DNA from: Capra hircus
Lineage: Eukaryota; Chordata; Mammalia; Artiodactyla; Bovidae
Assembly (NCBI RefSeq): GCF_001704415.2
Contig: NW_017189885.1
Coordinates: 62,001-126,000, forward strand
Direction of reading: 5' to 3'
DNA length: 64,000 bases
Positions 47,425-59,392 of the stretch are shown one piece after another. The translations under genes were made by a program, and so were the position numbers. The notes below the pieces were generated by a model, which saw only the letters and a program-made list of their open reading frames with translations, did no database searches and was not told the origin of the DNA. Positions within the stretch are counted from its first letter, which is position 1; each line of letters opens with the position of its first letter.

Positions 47425-47865
47425 AGTTTTTCCAGTGGTCCTGTATGGATGTGAGAGTTGGACTGTGAAGAAAGCTGAGTGCCAAAAAATTGATGCCTTT
47501 GAACTGTGGTGTTGGAGAAGACTCTTGAGAGTCCCTTGGACTGCAAGGAGATCCAACCAGTCCATTCTAAAGGAAATCGGTCCTGGGTGTTCTTTGAAAG
47601 GACTGATGCTAAGCTGAAACTCCAGTACTTTGGCCACCTCATGCGAAGAGTTGACTCATTAGAAAATACTCTGATGATGGGAAGGATTGGGGGCAGGAGG
47701 AGAAGGGGACAACAGAGGATGAGATCGCTAGACTGCATCACCAAGTCTATGGACATGAGTCTGAGTGAACTCCGGGAGATGATGATGGACAGGGAGGCCT
47801 GATGAGCTGTGATTCATGGGGTCACAAGGATTCGGACACGACTGAGCGACTGAACTGAACTGAAC
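47425..47865 (+). mobile_element. BovB 3' fragment directly after the SINE
   Basis: ORF C-terminal domain and 3' tail of BovB, about 440 bp. It follows the SINE with only a few bases between, in the same orientation; L1 UTR sequence resumes after it. Confidence 0.93.
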
Positions 47866-48872
47866 CCTGCCTGACCCTATTTTTAAAGCAAATTTCATAC
47901 ATATTTTTAAATATATTTTGTGATTGATCTTGTTTTGTATTTTTAATATTGTATTTTTAAAAGTCTAACCTCTAGATTTTTCATCTTTGCTTTTTGGTAT
48001 TTGCTATCAATTTTGTACCCTTAAAAATCTAATCTTCAGTACCCATTTTTGTCTAGGGGTATGACTGCTGGCTTGATTCCTCTCTCCCCCTTTGACTCTC
48101 CCTTTTCTCCCCCAGGTTACCTCTATCTCTTCTCTCCCCCTTCTCTTCTCTATTTAACTCTGTGAATCTCTCTGGGTATTCCAGGCTGTAGAGAACATTT
48201 AGGGAACTGATCACTGGCTAATTGGCCTCTTCCCTTTTGACTCCACCCCTCTTCTCCTACTAGTTAGCTCATCTCCCTCCTCCCTCTATTCTTTTCCATG
48301 TCACTCTGTGAACCTCTCTGGGTGTCCTTCACTGTGGAGAATCTTTTCACCATTAACCTAGATGTTCTGTCATCTGTGCTGTATGCATGGAGAAGTCTTG
48401 ACACTACTCCAAGAGTAAGACTGAAAGTCAGAGGCAGGAGGCTTAAATCCAAAACTCGACAACACTAGAAAACTCTAACTCTGGGAACATTAATTGACAA
48501 GAGTTCAAACAAAAGCTTCCATACCTACACGGAAATCAAGCTCTATCCAAGAGCTAACAAGTTGCAGAGGAAGACATACCGTGCTAATTCTCTAGCAACC
48601 CAGGAACATAGACCTGAGCACTAAAATACAGGCTACCCAAAGTCATACCAAACCTACAGACATCTCAAAACTCACTACTAGACACTATCTGCACTCCAGC
48701 TAGAAAAAATACAACTCTACCCACCAGAACAAAGACACAAGCTTTCCTAACCAGGAAAACATGATAAGCCACTAGTCCAACTCCAACCACAGGGAACAAT
48801 CTGAACAATAAAAAGGAACTACAAACTTCCAGCATACAAAAAGGCCACCCCAAACCCAGCAATCTAAACAAA

Positions 48873-49800
48873 ATGGAAAGGCAGAGAAATATTCAGCAGG
48901 TAAAGGATAAATGCCAACCAAACCAAACCAAAGAGGAGGAGATAGGCAGTCTACCTGAAAAAGAATTCAGAATGAGAGTACAGATGATCCAAAATCTTGA
49001 AAACAAAGTGCAGTTACAGATAAACAGACTGGAGAAAAGGATTGAGGAAATGGAAGAGACGTTTAACAAGGATGTCGAAGAAATAAAAAACAGTCAATCA
49101 ACATTGAATAATGCAGTAAGTGAGATCAAAAGCTCTCTGGAGGGAACCAACAGTAGAATAACAGGGACAGAAAATAGGACAACTGAGGTAGAAGATAGAA
49201 TGGTGGAAGTAAATGAAGCAGAGAGGAAAAAAGAAAAAAGAATTAAAAGAAATGAGGACAACCTCAGAGACCTGTGGGAGGATGTTAAATGTCCCAACAT
49301 TCGAATCATAGGAGTCCCAAAAGAAGAAGACAAAGAGTAAGGCCATAATAAAATACTTGAGGCGGTAACAGTTGAAAGCGTCCCTAAAATGTAGAAGGAA
49401 ATAGCCATCCAAGTCCAAGAAACCCAGAGAGTCACAAACAGGATAAACCCAAGGCAAAACACCCCAAGACACATATTAATCAAATTAATAAAGATCGAAC
49501 ACAAAGAGCAACTATTAAAAGCAGTAAGGGAAAAGGAACAAATAATACACAAGGGGAGTCCCATAAAGATAACAGCTGATCTTTCAGTAGAAACGCTTCA
49601 GGCCAGAAAGGAATGGCAAGACATACCATGAAATGACATACCATGGCAAGTCATGAAAGAGAAAAACGTACAACCCAAATTACTATACCCAGCAAAGATC
49701 TCATTAAAATATGAAAGAGAAATCAAAAGCTTTATAGACAAGCAAAAGCTGAGAAAATTCAGCACCACCAAACCAACTATTGAAAACATGATAAAGGATG
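48873..49800 (+). pseudogene. L1 no. 1 ORF1 (RNA-binding chaperone), broken
   Basis: ORF1p coats L1 RNA as a trimer. The ATG at 48873 opens a 155-residue frame containing a long heptad-rich coiled coil (about residues 35-125) and the beginning of the RRM-like domain (Ile-Arg-Ile-Ile-Gly-Val-Pro near residue 145). A TAA at 49338-49340 ends it early. Homology continues in the same direction to about 49800, with further stops and frameshifts (for example TAG at 49392-49394). A normal ORF1p would be over twice this length. Confidence 0.88.
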
Positions 49801-49849
49801 TTCTCTAGACAGGAAACATAGAAGAGGTTTATAAACTCGCCCCAAATCA

Positions 49850-52800
49850 CAAATGAACTGGATGAAAAGATACAAAAGCAAGACCCCTACATACACTTTC
49901 TACAAGAGACCCACCTCAAAACCACGAACTATTACAAACTGAAGGTGAAGGGCTGGAAAAAGATATTTCATGCAGATAGAGACCAAAAGAAGGATGCAGT
50001 AGCAACAGTTATACGTTACAACAGACTTTGAAATAAAGGCCAAGAAAAGAGACAAACAAGGACACTAAATAATGATCAGAGGATCAATCCAAGAAGAAGA
50101 TGTAACAATTAGAAATATATATGCACCCAACAAAGGAGCACAGCAATACATAAGGCCAATGTTAACAAGTATGAAAAGGGAAGTTAACAGTAAGACAATA
50201 GTAGGAGATTTCTTTAATACCCACTCACAACGTGGACAGAAAACCAAGAAGAAAACTGGCAAAGAAAGACAAAATTTAAATGACACAAAAGACCAGTTAC
50301 ACCTACTTCGTATCTATAAGACACTTCACCCTAAAACAACGAACTTTACCTTTTTCTCCAGTGCACATGGAACATTCTCCAGGATAGATCATATCCTGTG
50401 GCGTAAATCTAGCACTGATAATGAAATAATTTCAAGTGTAGTTTCTGATCACGATGTGGTAAAATTAAATGTCAACTGCAGGGAAAAGTCTGTTAAAAAT
50501 ATACACATATAGAGCCTAAACATCAAGATTGTGGGGAAAAAAAAAAAACCAACAAATCACAGAAGAAATCAAAATATACATAGAGATGATGAAAATGAAC
50601 ACAATAACCCAAAACCTATGGGATTCAGTAAAAGCAGTGCTAAAAGGAAGGTTCATAGCCATACAAGGTTACCTCTAGAAACAAGAGAAAAATCAAACAA
50701 ATAACCTAATTTTACACCTAAAGAAAAAGAAGAAATGAAGAACCCTAGAGTTAGCAGAAGTTTCCTTCTAAAATTCAGTGAAGTTTCCTTCACTAAAAAT
50801 TATACCAGAAATAAATGCAAAAAAAAAAGAACCAAAGGAGACTAAAACAAAAATCAACAAAACTAAAAGCTAGTTCCTTGAGAAGATAAATAGACAAACC
50901 ATTAGCCAGACTCATCAAGAAAAAAAGGGAGAAGAATCAAATCAACAAAATTAGAAATGAAAATGGAGAAATTACAAGAGATTAACACAGAAATACAAAG
51001 AATCGTGAGACTACTATCAGCAACTATATGACAATAAAAGGGAAGAATAAATAAAACTTCCAATAAAACTTGGCAGAAATGGAAGAATTCTTGGAAAAGT
51101 ATAACCTTCCAAAACTGAGCTAGGCAGAAACAGAAAATCTTAACAGACTTATCACAAGCACAGAAATTGAAACTGTAATAAAAAATCTTCCAACAAACAG
51201 AAGGCATGACCAAATGCCTTCACAGGTAAATTCTACCAAAAATTTAGAGAAAATTTAACACCTATCCTACTCAATCTCTTCCAGAAAACTGCAGAGGAAG
51301 CTAAACTGCCAAACTCATTCTCCTCAACAAAATTCTAGTGAACAGAATCCAACCACATATTAAAGAGATCATACATCATGACCAAGCGGGTTTTATCCAA
51401 GGGATGCAAGGATTCTTCAATATTCACAAATCAATGTGATACACCACATTAACAAATCGAAAGATAAAAACCATATGATTATCTCAATAAATACAGATAT
51501 ATCCTGTGACAAAATTCAACATTCATTTATGATAAAAACCCTCCAGAAAGCAGGCACAAAAAGAATATCCCTCATAATAAAAGCCATATATGATAAACCC
51601 AAAGCAAACATTATCCTCAATGATGAAAAACTGAAAGCATTTCCCCTAAACTTAAGGAACAAGATAAGGGTGCACAATCTCACCACTATTATTCAACACA
51701 GTTTTGGAAGTTTTAGCCACAGCCATCAGAAAAGAAACAGAAATAAAAAGACTCGAGGTTGGAAAAGGAGAAGTCAAACTCTGCAGATGACATGATCCTC
51801 TATACAGAAAACTCTAAAGACACCACCAGAAAATTACTAGAGCTAATCAATGAATACAGTAAAGTTGCAGGATATAAAATTAACACAGAGAAATCCTTTG
51901 CATTCCTATACACTAACAATGAAAAAACAGAAAGAGGAATTAAGGAAACAATCCCATTCACCACTGTGATGAAAAGAATAAGATACTTTGGACTAAATCT
52001 AAGTAAAGAAACAAAAGACCTATATATAGATATAAAATACTGATGAAAGAAATCAAAGAGGACACAAATAGATGGAAAAATAGACCATGTTCATGGATAG
52101 AAGAACAAATACAGTGAAAATGAATGTAACACACCAAAGCAATCTATACATTCAATGTAATCCCTATCAAGCTACCAGTGGGATTTTTCACAGAGCTAGA
52201 ACAAATAATTTAACAATTTGTATGGAAATACAAGAAACCTTGAAAAGCCAAAGCAATCTTGAAGAATAAGCATGGAACTGGAGGAATCAACTTGCCTGAC
52301 TTCAGGTTATACAGTCATCAAGCCAGTATGGTCCTGGCACAAAGTCAGAAATATAGATCAATGGAACAAAATAGAAAGCCCAGAGATAAATCCACATACC
52401 TAAGGACATCTTAACTTTGACAAAGGACACAAGACTATACAATGGAGAAAAGACAATTACTTTAACAAGTGGTTCTGGGAAAACTGGTCAACCACTTGTA
52501 AAAGAATGAAACTAGAACATTTTTAACACCATACACAAAAGTAAACTCAAAATGGATTAAAGATCTAAATATAAGACCAGAAATTATAAAACTCCTAGAG
52601 GAAAACATAGGCAAAACACTCTCTGACATAAATTGCAGCAGGATCCTCTATGACGCACCTTCCTGAGTAAAAGCAAAAATAAATAAATAGGACCTAATTA
52701 AAATTAAAAGCTTTTGCACAATGAAGGTAACTATAAGCAAGGTGAAAAGACAGCCTTCAGAATGGGAAAAAATAATAGCAAATAAAGCAACTGACCAAGA

Positions 52801-53330
52801 ATTAACCTCAAAAATATACAAGCAACTCATGCAGCTCAATACCAGAAAAATAAATGACGCAATAAAAAAATGGGCCAAAGAACCAAACAGACGTTTCTCC
52901 AAAGAAGACATACAGATGGCTAACAAATGCATGAAAAGATGCTGAACAGCACTCATTATCAGAGAAATGCAAACCAAAACCACAATGTGATACCATTTCA
53001 AGTCAGTCAGAATGGCTGCTATCCAGAAGTTTACACACATTAAATGCTGAAGAGGGTCAGAGAAAAGGGAACGCTCTTATACTGTTGGTGGGAATGCAAA
53101 TTAGTACAGCTACTATGGAGAACAGTGTGGGGATTCTTTTAGATGTGGCATACGACCAAGCAATCCCACTGCCGGGCATATACACTGAGGAAACCAGAAC
53201 TGAAAGAGACATGTGTACCCCAATGTTCATCACAGCACTGTTTACAATAACCAAGACATGGAAGCAACCTATGTGTCCATCAGCAGATGAATGAATAAGA
53301 AAGCTGTGGTACATATAACAATGGAATACT
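49850..53330 (+). pseudogene. L1 no. 1 ORF2 (endonuclease/RT), broken
   Basis: ORF2p would nick DNA and reverse-transcribe L1 RNA. The start is missing: the sequence after ORF1 enters well inside the endonuclease domain. An open piece at 50072-50512 holds the endonuclease Val-Gly-Asp-Phe segment and the C-terminal Ser-Asp-His. RT sequence spans about 51180-52050 with many stops. At the catalytic Phe-Ala-Asp-Asp site (about 51778-51790) several bases are missing, so the Phe codon is gone and the frame shifts. C-terminal pieces are open at 52721-52945. Inactive. Confidence 0.85.
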
Positions 53331-53892
53331 ACTCAGCTATTAAAAGGAATGCATTTTAATCCATTCTAATGACATGGATGAAACTGGAGCCTATTAGACA
53401 GAGTGAAGTAAGCCAGAAAGAAAAACACCGATACTGTATACTAACACATATATATATGGAATTTAGAAAGATGGTAACCATGACCCTGTATGTGAGACAG
53501 CAAAAGAGACACAGATGTAAAGAACAGACATTTGGACTCTGAGAAAGCAAGGATGAGATGATTTGAGAGAATAGCATTGAAACATGTATACTACCATATG
53601 TAAAATAGATCGCCAGTCCAGGTTCGATGCATGAGACAGGGTGCCGAGGGCTGGTGTACTGGGTTGACCCTGAGGGATGGGATGGGGAGGGAGGTGAGAG
53701 GGAGGGTCAGGATGGGGAACACATGTACACCCATGGCTGATTCATCTCAATGTATGGCAAAAACTACCACAATACTGTAAGTAATTAGCCTCCAATTAAA
53801 ATAAATTAATTTACCAAAAAAAAAAGAACACGGGAACAAAGATAAAGAGAATCACAACAAAGTGAGTCATGATCATCAAAATGGAAAAAAAC

Positions 53893-54165
53893 TAGGAGCT
53901 CCCAAGTGATCCAGTAGTTGAGTCTACCTGGCAGTATAGGAAAGACACATTCATCCCCATCCAGGAATTCACACATGCTGCAGAGGAACTAAACCCATGC
54001 ACCATAACCACTTAAGCTAGTGGTCTAGAGCCTTCGAGACACTACTTAGCCCACATGTTGGAACTAGTAAGCCCAAGCACCACAACAAAAAGTAGCCCCT
54101 GCTCACCACAACTAAAGGAACCTCCTGCACAACAAAAACCTAGTACAACAAAAAATAAACAAAAT
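53893..54165 (+). mobile_element. CHR-2-type SINE, long form
   Basis: Same body layout as the copy at 27464 (CACATTCATCCCCATCCAGG, CACCATAACCACTTAAGC, CAAGCACCACAACAAAAAG), moderately diverged. Confidence 0.82.
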
Positions 54166-54705
54166 GTTTAAATGTATATTCAAAACCAAAAAACAGTAAT
54201 GGATCGTAACCGACTGAGTAATTTATACACCTTTGAGTCCATCCACATTATAGTATCTAAATAAATAAAAAAAGAGAACTGGCAAATGATAAATGTGTAA
54301 AAGCAACACACAGTGAAGATCAATCCCAGAGAGAAGATCAAACAAAAATAATCAGGTGGGAAAGGGGTAGGCAATTTAATGAGAAGCAGGCTATCTGCCA
54401 TCCCATCAAGGGTTCTCCTAATAGACAATCAAAACAAACAAACAAAAAAACCTTACAACAGCAAAATCAGATGGCTTATAGGAACAAAATTAACCTCTCC
54501 AACCAAGTATAGCCAGATATTCTGTGCCCTTATGATAAGGACATAACACAAACTATAAACCAATATGGACTATGACATAATGTAAATGTAATATTATAAA
54601 GTATCAAACTGAAATTAAGAAAGATTGTATAAATTAACTGATTTGTACTACTGAAATTTTAATTCATGTTAAGACAAGAAAAAAAGTTCCATATTACAGA
54701 GAATA
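54166..54705 (-). other. EIF2S3: EIF2S3 last intron, unique part
   Basis: AT-rich intron DNA with no recognised repeat or frame of interest. Confidence 0.55.
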
Positions 54706-54815
54706 CACGAGGGGATTCGCTGGCAGTCCACTGGTTAAGACTGTGCTTCCACTTCAGGAGAAGGTCCAGGTTTAATTGATCCCTAGTTGGGGAGGTTCCA
54801 CATGCCATGAAGTAC
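54706..54815 (+). mobile_element. CHR-type SINE fragment
   Basis: GGGGATTCGCTGGCAGTCCA head, TGGTTAAGACTGTGCTTCCA and TTGATCCCTAGTTGGGGAGG. The long tail is absent. Confidence 0.78.
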
Positions 54816-55114
54816 ACAAGGTGAGAGGAAAATAATGAAGGAAAGAAGTAACTCAAATGTGCAAACTTAAAAGAAAGAAAAAAACTAAAGGAAAATGAAA
54901 TGGAAATAAAACTGGGAAGGAAATACATGATACTGGGCTGAAGAAATGAAAAGTCAGTAAAGGACAATGTTAAGACAAAACTGAAAACAAAACTGTACGT
55001 TTTAAATTCTGCCAATGTTAAAATCTTTGAACTAGTTGAATAAGAGAATATCCTTATTCTTACTAAGAATTCCAGACTATACTACCTACTCAGTTATTTT
55101 GAAAAAACTAAGGT

Positions 55115-55200
55115 ATATACAAATATGTATATATATACACACACACATGTATATACATATACATATGTATACATGTATAGACACATGCACATGTAGTAAT
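55115..55200 (+). repeat. Alternating TA/CA-rich tract
   Basis: Imperfect (TA)n/(CA)n with ATGTATA units over about 85 bp, about 350 bp downstream of the EIF2S3 exon on its strand. Alternating purine-pyrimidine sequence of this kind can adopt non-B DNA. Confidence 0.85.
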
Positions 55201-55546
55201 ATGAATGTGAATGATATATAATATGAATAATAATAAAATGAATATATATTTAAAATGTCAAAGAAAACAGAATGATTGATTCTGAATTGTTTGAATTTAT
55301 ACAAACTATGTTTGAGACTTAAATGAAAGCCAGTCTCAGTACATGGGGTAAAAACTGAAATGTAGCTTTACCCAGCAGGGAGAAGTACAGATTTTAGTGA
55401 TTCATATACACTGCTGAGTTAAGCCTTGAGAAGCACTGAATTCAAGGAAGAGTTTGTACCCGTACATGCATACACCATTAAGAACAAATATACCACAACA
55501 AAATGTATATTGTTTTGAAATGAAAAGTGAAAGTTGACAAACGTAC

Positions 55547-55719
55547 CGCCAATGTTTCTCAACTCTTCGGCTAAGGGCTATTTTTTCTCCCACTTCTGTG
55601 CACACAGGATTAGTGAGAACTATTTTACCCAAATCAGCTTTGACGGCACTAACTCTTCCTCCTGTTGAAAGGGATCCTATGTTCACCATGAGCACTTCAT
55701 TCTTGGACAACTTTTGTAC
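55547..55719 (-). CDS. EIF2S3: eIF2 gamma (EIF2S3), penultimate coding exon
   Basis: This 173-nt exon encodes residues about 395-452 of eIF2 gamma, from Val-Gln-Lys-Leu-Ser-Lys to Lys-His-Trp plus two bases of an Arg codon. It is most of beta-barrel domain III, which contacts Met-tRNAi and supports the GTPase domain. As far as I can recall the human sequence, it is identical. The acceptor is a C/T-rich tract ending TAAG; the donor is GTACGT. The 57 codons plus 2 nt join in phase to the exon at 41558. No frameshift or stop, so the copy looks functional. Upstream exons lie beyond 64000, making the preceding intron at least 8.3 kb. X versus Y origin is unresolved. Confidence 0.97.
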
Positions 55720-56103
55720 CTTAGGAGGGGGGAAAAAAAATCCTTAAATAAAGGAAGTACTTTACAAAATTAAGTGTGAATTTACTAAATAAAATTCTGC
55801 ACTATATATATCCTACAAGGGTCAAAAAAAAGTTTATTATTTAGCACTTACTGAATACAAACAGGATCTAAGTTACTGAGGAAAGCATAGATCAATGAAA
55901 CAAATTCTGAAGAGACTTTAGACAGAAAGTATCTACCACATTCTTAAAAAGCATACCAAGATAATAACAACATAACACATAGTTTAGCAGGTTCTGAAGG
56001 CCTAATTCCATTCATAGATAACTAGGCACTTAAACGTCCTGGTCTCTGTAAAACTGAGTAACACCTACTACCATAATTATTAGCAATTATACTGTTAAAC
56101 AGG
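55720..56103 (-). other. EIF2S3: EIF2S3 intron, unique part next to the acceptor
   Basis: Holds the T/C-rich acceptor tract at 55721-55740 and otherwise AT-rich DNA with no recognised repeat. Confidence 0.6.
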
Positions 56104-56312
56104 CTTTTCGGGTAACTTAAAAGGTAAAGAATCTGCCTGCAATGTGGGAAACCTGGGTTTGATCCCTGCATCAGGAAGAGACCCTGAAGAAGGGCATGGC
56201 AACCCACTCCAGCACTCTTGTCTGGAAAATTCCAAGACCAGAGAAGCCTGGCGGGCTATGGTCCGTAGGGTTGCAAAGAGTCAGACATGAATGAGTGACT
56301 AACACTTTCACA
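56104..56312 (+). mobile_element. Bov-tA SINE
   Basis: Head GGTAACTTAAAAGGTAAAGA, GGGTTTGATCCCTGCATC, Bov-A body, and end GTCAGACATGAATGAGTGAC. Confidence 0.9.
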
Positions 56313-56317
56313 CTGCT

Positions 56318-57002
56318 AAACAACCTCTTCCAACAATACAAGAGAAGACTCTAGGCGTGAACATTACCAGATGGTCAATATCAAAACCAGATTGATCACA
56401 TTCTTTGTAGTCAAAGACAGAAAATTTCTATAAAATCAACAAAAAGAAGACCTGCAGCTGATTGTGCTCAGCATGAATACTTACTGCCAAAATGGGATTT
56501 AAACTGAAGAAAGTAGGGAAAACCACTAGGCCATTCATATATGACCTACACCAATTTCCTTAAGATTATATAGTGGAAGTGACAAACAGATTCAAGGGAT
56601 TAGATCGGACAGAGTGCCTGGAGAACTATAGACAAAGGTTTGTAACACTGTATAGGAGGTGGTGACTAAAATTATTCCCAAGAAAAAGAAATGCAAGAAG
56701 GTAAAGTGGTTGTCTGAGGAGGCCTTACAAATAGCTGTGAAAAGAAGTAAAAGTCAAAGAAGAAACTGAATAGACATATCCATCTGAACACACAGCTTCA
56801 GAGAACAGCAGGAGAGAGAAGAAAAACTTAAATGAACAATACAAACACTAGACGAAACTAAAAGACAGGAAAGACAAGAGACCTCTTCAAGAAAATTGAG
56901 AGCAAGAAAAAATTCAGGCAAGGATGGGCACAATAATGGACAGAAATGGCAAGAACCTAACAGCACAAGAGAATAAGAATATATGACAAGAATACACAGA
57001 AG
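56318..57002 (+). mobile_element. BovB internal fragment
   Basis: BovB sequence from the end of the endonuclease (AACAATACAAGAGAAGACTC) to the linker before the RT (AAGAATACACAGAAGA), where the second long L1 cuts in. It contains internal deletions and has no open frame. Confidence 0.88.
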
Positions 57003-59392
57003 AGGGAGGGAGGTCCCATGATGGTGGAGGAATAGGATAGGGAGACCACTTTCTCCCCCAGAGATCCATCAAAAGATCAAATGAACGTGGAGCAACTTCC
57101 ACAAACCAACTTCTCAATGCTAGTGGGGAACACCAGATACCAGAAACGCAAGGTTATCTTTTCAAAAGAAGGTAGGACAAAAGATAATAGATGAAAAGAG
57201 AGACAAGGGATTAAGGGACAGTGACCTCACCTGCAGAGGGAGTCATGTAGAAGTTTCCACACAATAGGAAACCCTATCACAGAGAGGGTCAGTGAAGAGC
57301 TCTGGAATCTCCGAGAGCAATATAATGGGAAGAAAAAAAAAAAAATCACCACAGAATTTTCGCACCAAACCGCATTACAAGCAGAAAAGCAAAAGGCTCA
57401 CACAACTCACTTCTGCCCAAATATAGGAGGGGCTAGGCAAGGCACAGGATACATCACTGGTCTTTAGGGTAAGGACCAGGCTTGAGTGCTCAGAGGACAA
57501 TCTGACGGGGCCAATGTGACACAGCAACCCAATCCCTGGGAATTCCAGAGAGACAATGAAAAACAAAAGACCTTTCCAGAGGAGACTCTACATCTCACCA
57601 TGACCCCTGGCACAATCACAGAACAAAGGATTGCAAAGGGAATACCAAGAGGAGTAAGCCAGTGGCCCTCCCTCTCTGGAGGCTAACAGGCAGGTACACC
57701 ACAGCCAGAGGCAGAAGGCAAGGGACCTCTGCAATCTCAACCCCAGATACTTCTCCCACCAAGCTGTGACCAGGCTGCCAGTCACTAACCATGTCTTCCT
57801 GGGACCCTGGATGGTTCATATCTGCCATGAGTATTACAATCTAAGACCAGTTACCCTAAGGAGACACAAGGTACACATGAGACTAAGCCCTTGCAGCACA
57901 CCCAGGAAAACAAGCTGCTGGGACCAGAGAGATGCATGAGACACACTGCCCATCTGGGTCTGTGTGCTCATGGTACATCCAGGAATATGTGCCTGAGAGG
58001 CTTGGGCCTGGGAAGTGCACGAAAGCAAGGGCCTTCCCAGGACAGGGTCCTTGCAGAGGACCTGGGAGCCTGAGTAATATGGACCTGGGAAACACACACC
58101 AGTTTGGGCTGCAGCAACCCCCATGTGGTCCATTCACTGTGAGCACTCCCCACACATCCCGGCAGTGTTTGCCTGCAGTGTGTCGCTCTCCACAACACAA
58201 ATGAGCAAGTGACCCTGAATAAATGGTCACCTTTGCCCCTTCAACTCAGGGCAGAGATTAGATACTGAAGAAACTTACAAACACAGGAGGCAAAAATAAG
58301 CAAAGAAGAGGGAACCACCTGGAAGTGGCAGATACAACAGATTAAAATCCACCGGTTAATCGGAGACTGTGCATCTAAGGGTCAAGAACAGACTTTGAGA
58401 ACAAGTACAAGCCAGAATAAGGGATTATTTGACATTTAACTGACCCCACACAGCCCACAACAGCTCCAGAGAAATTCCTGTAAACATTTCACTATCATTT
58501 TTAATTTTTTAAAAAACTGTTCTTTAATATTTCCTTAACATTCATATTTGTAGTCTATTACCTTTCTTTAAAATTAAAGCCCCTTTTTAAACAAACTCCA
58601 TACAAATATTTTTTTATTTTTTTGACAGAATTTGTTTTGTATTTTTTATATTGTACTTTACTGTAGTATACTGAAAGTCTAATTTCTATCCTAGTTTTTT
58701 AATCTTTGCTTTTTGATAATTATTATTAACTTTGAGCCTTTAAGAGTCTATTTTATAGTACCCATTTTCACTTAGGCATTCAACTGCTGTCTTGACTGCT
58801 CTATCCCCCTCTAACTCTCCATTTTCTCAACCTGGTTATTTCTATCTCCCTGTTTCCTCTTCTCTACGTAATTCTGTGAACCTCTCTGTGTATTCCTGGC
58901 TGTGGAGAGTTGTTTCAATACTAACCTTGGGGTTTTGTCTTTAGTGCTGTGAGGACAGAGAAGCTTTAATGCTACTGTAGGAGGGGGACTCAAACACAGA
59001 GGTGGAGGCTCACCTCCAGAACTTTAGACCATTATAGAACTTCTGACCCCAAGGAACACTAACAGACAAGAGCTTACCCAAAACTCTCCATGCCTACACT
59101 AAACACAAGCTTCACCGAAGAGCCATCAAGTTCCAATGCAAGTTCCAATACAAGATATTTCATACACCATATCAAATCCACAGACACACCAAAACGCACT
59201 ACTGGACACTTCCTTGCCCTACAGAGAGACAATGTCCAGCTCCTTTCACCAGAACACAAAACAAGTTCCCCCTAACAGGAAACCTTCACAAGCAAAGGTC
59301 CAACCCCACACACAGGATCCAACCACACCCACAATAAGAGGAACTACAACCCTGCAGCCTGCAGAAAGGAGACCCCAAACACAGCAAACTAA

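Larger units (their letters stand above)
45989..53822 (+). mobile_element. Full-length but defective L1 (L1 no. 1)
   Basis: Order: 5' UTR (45989-48872), ORF1, ORF2, 3' UTR, A-rich tail ending at about 53825. The flanks show a likely target duplication, AAAGAACATGG (45976-45986) and AAAGAACACGG (53823-53833). A SINE plus BovB insertion (47212-47865) interrupts the 5' UTR. It lies antisense within the last EIF2S3 intron. Confidence 0.88.

Noticed and set aside
49094..49564. 156-codon minus-strand frame rich in Leu, Ser and Phe
   Set aside because: It is the antisense shadow of L1 ORF1; hydrophobicity comes from complementing Lys/Glu-rich coiled-coil codons.
57834..58230. Overlapping frames of 99, 115, 90 and 76 codons
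   Set aside because: All lie in the GC-richer 5' UTR of L1 no. 2; the same UTR region in L1 no. 1 does not keep them open.
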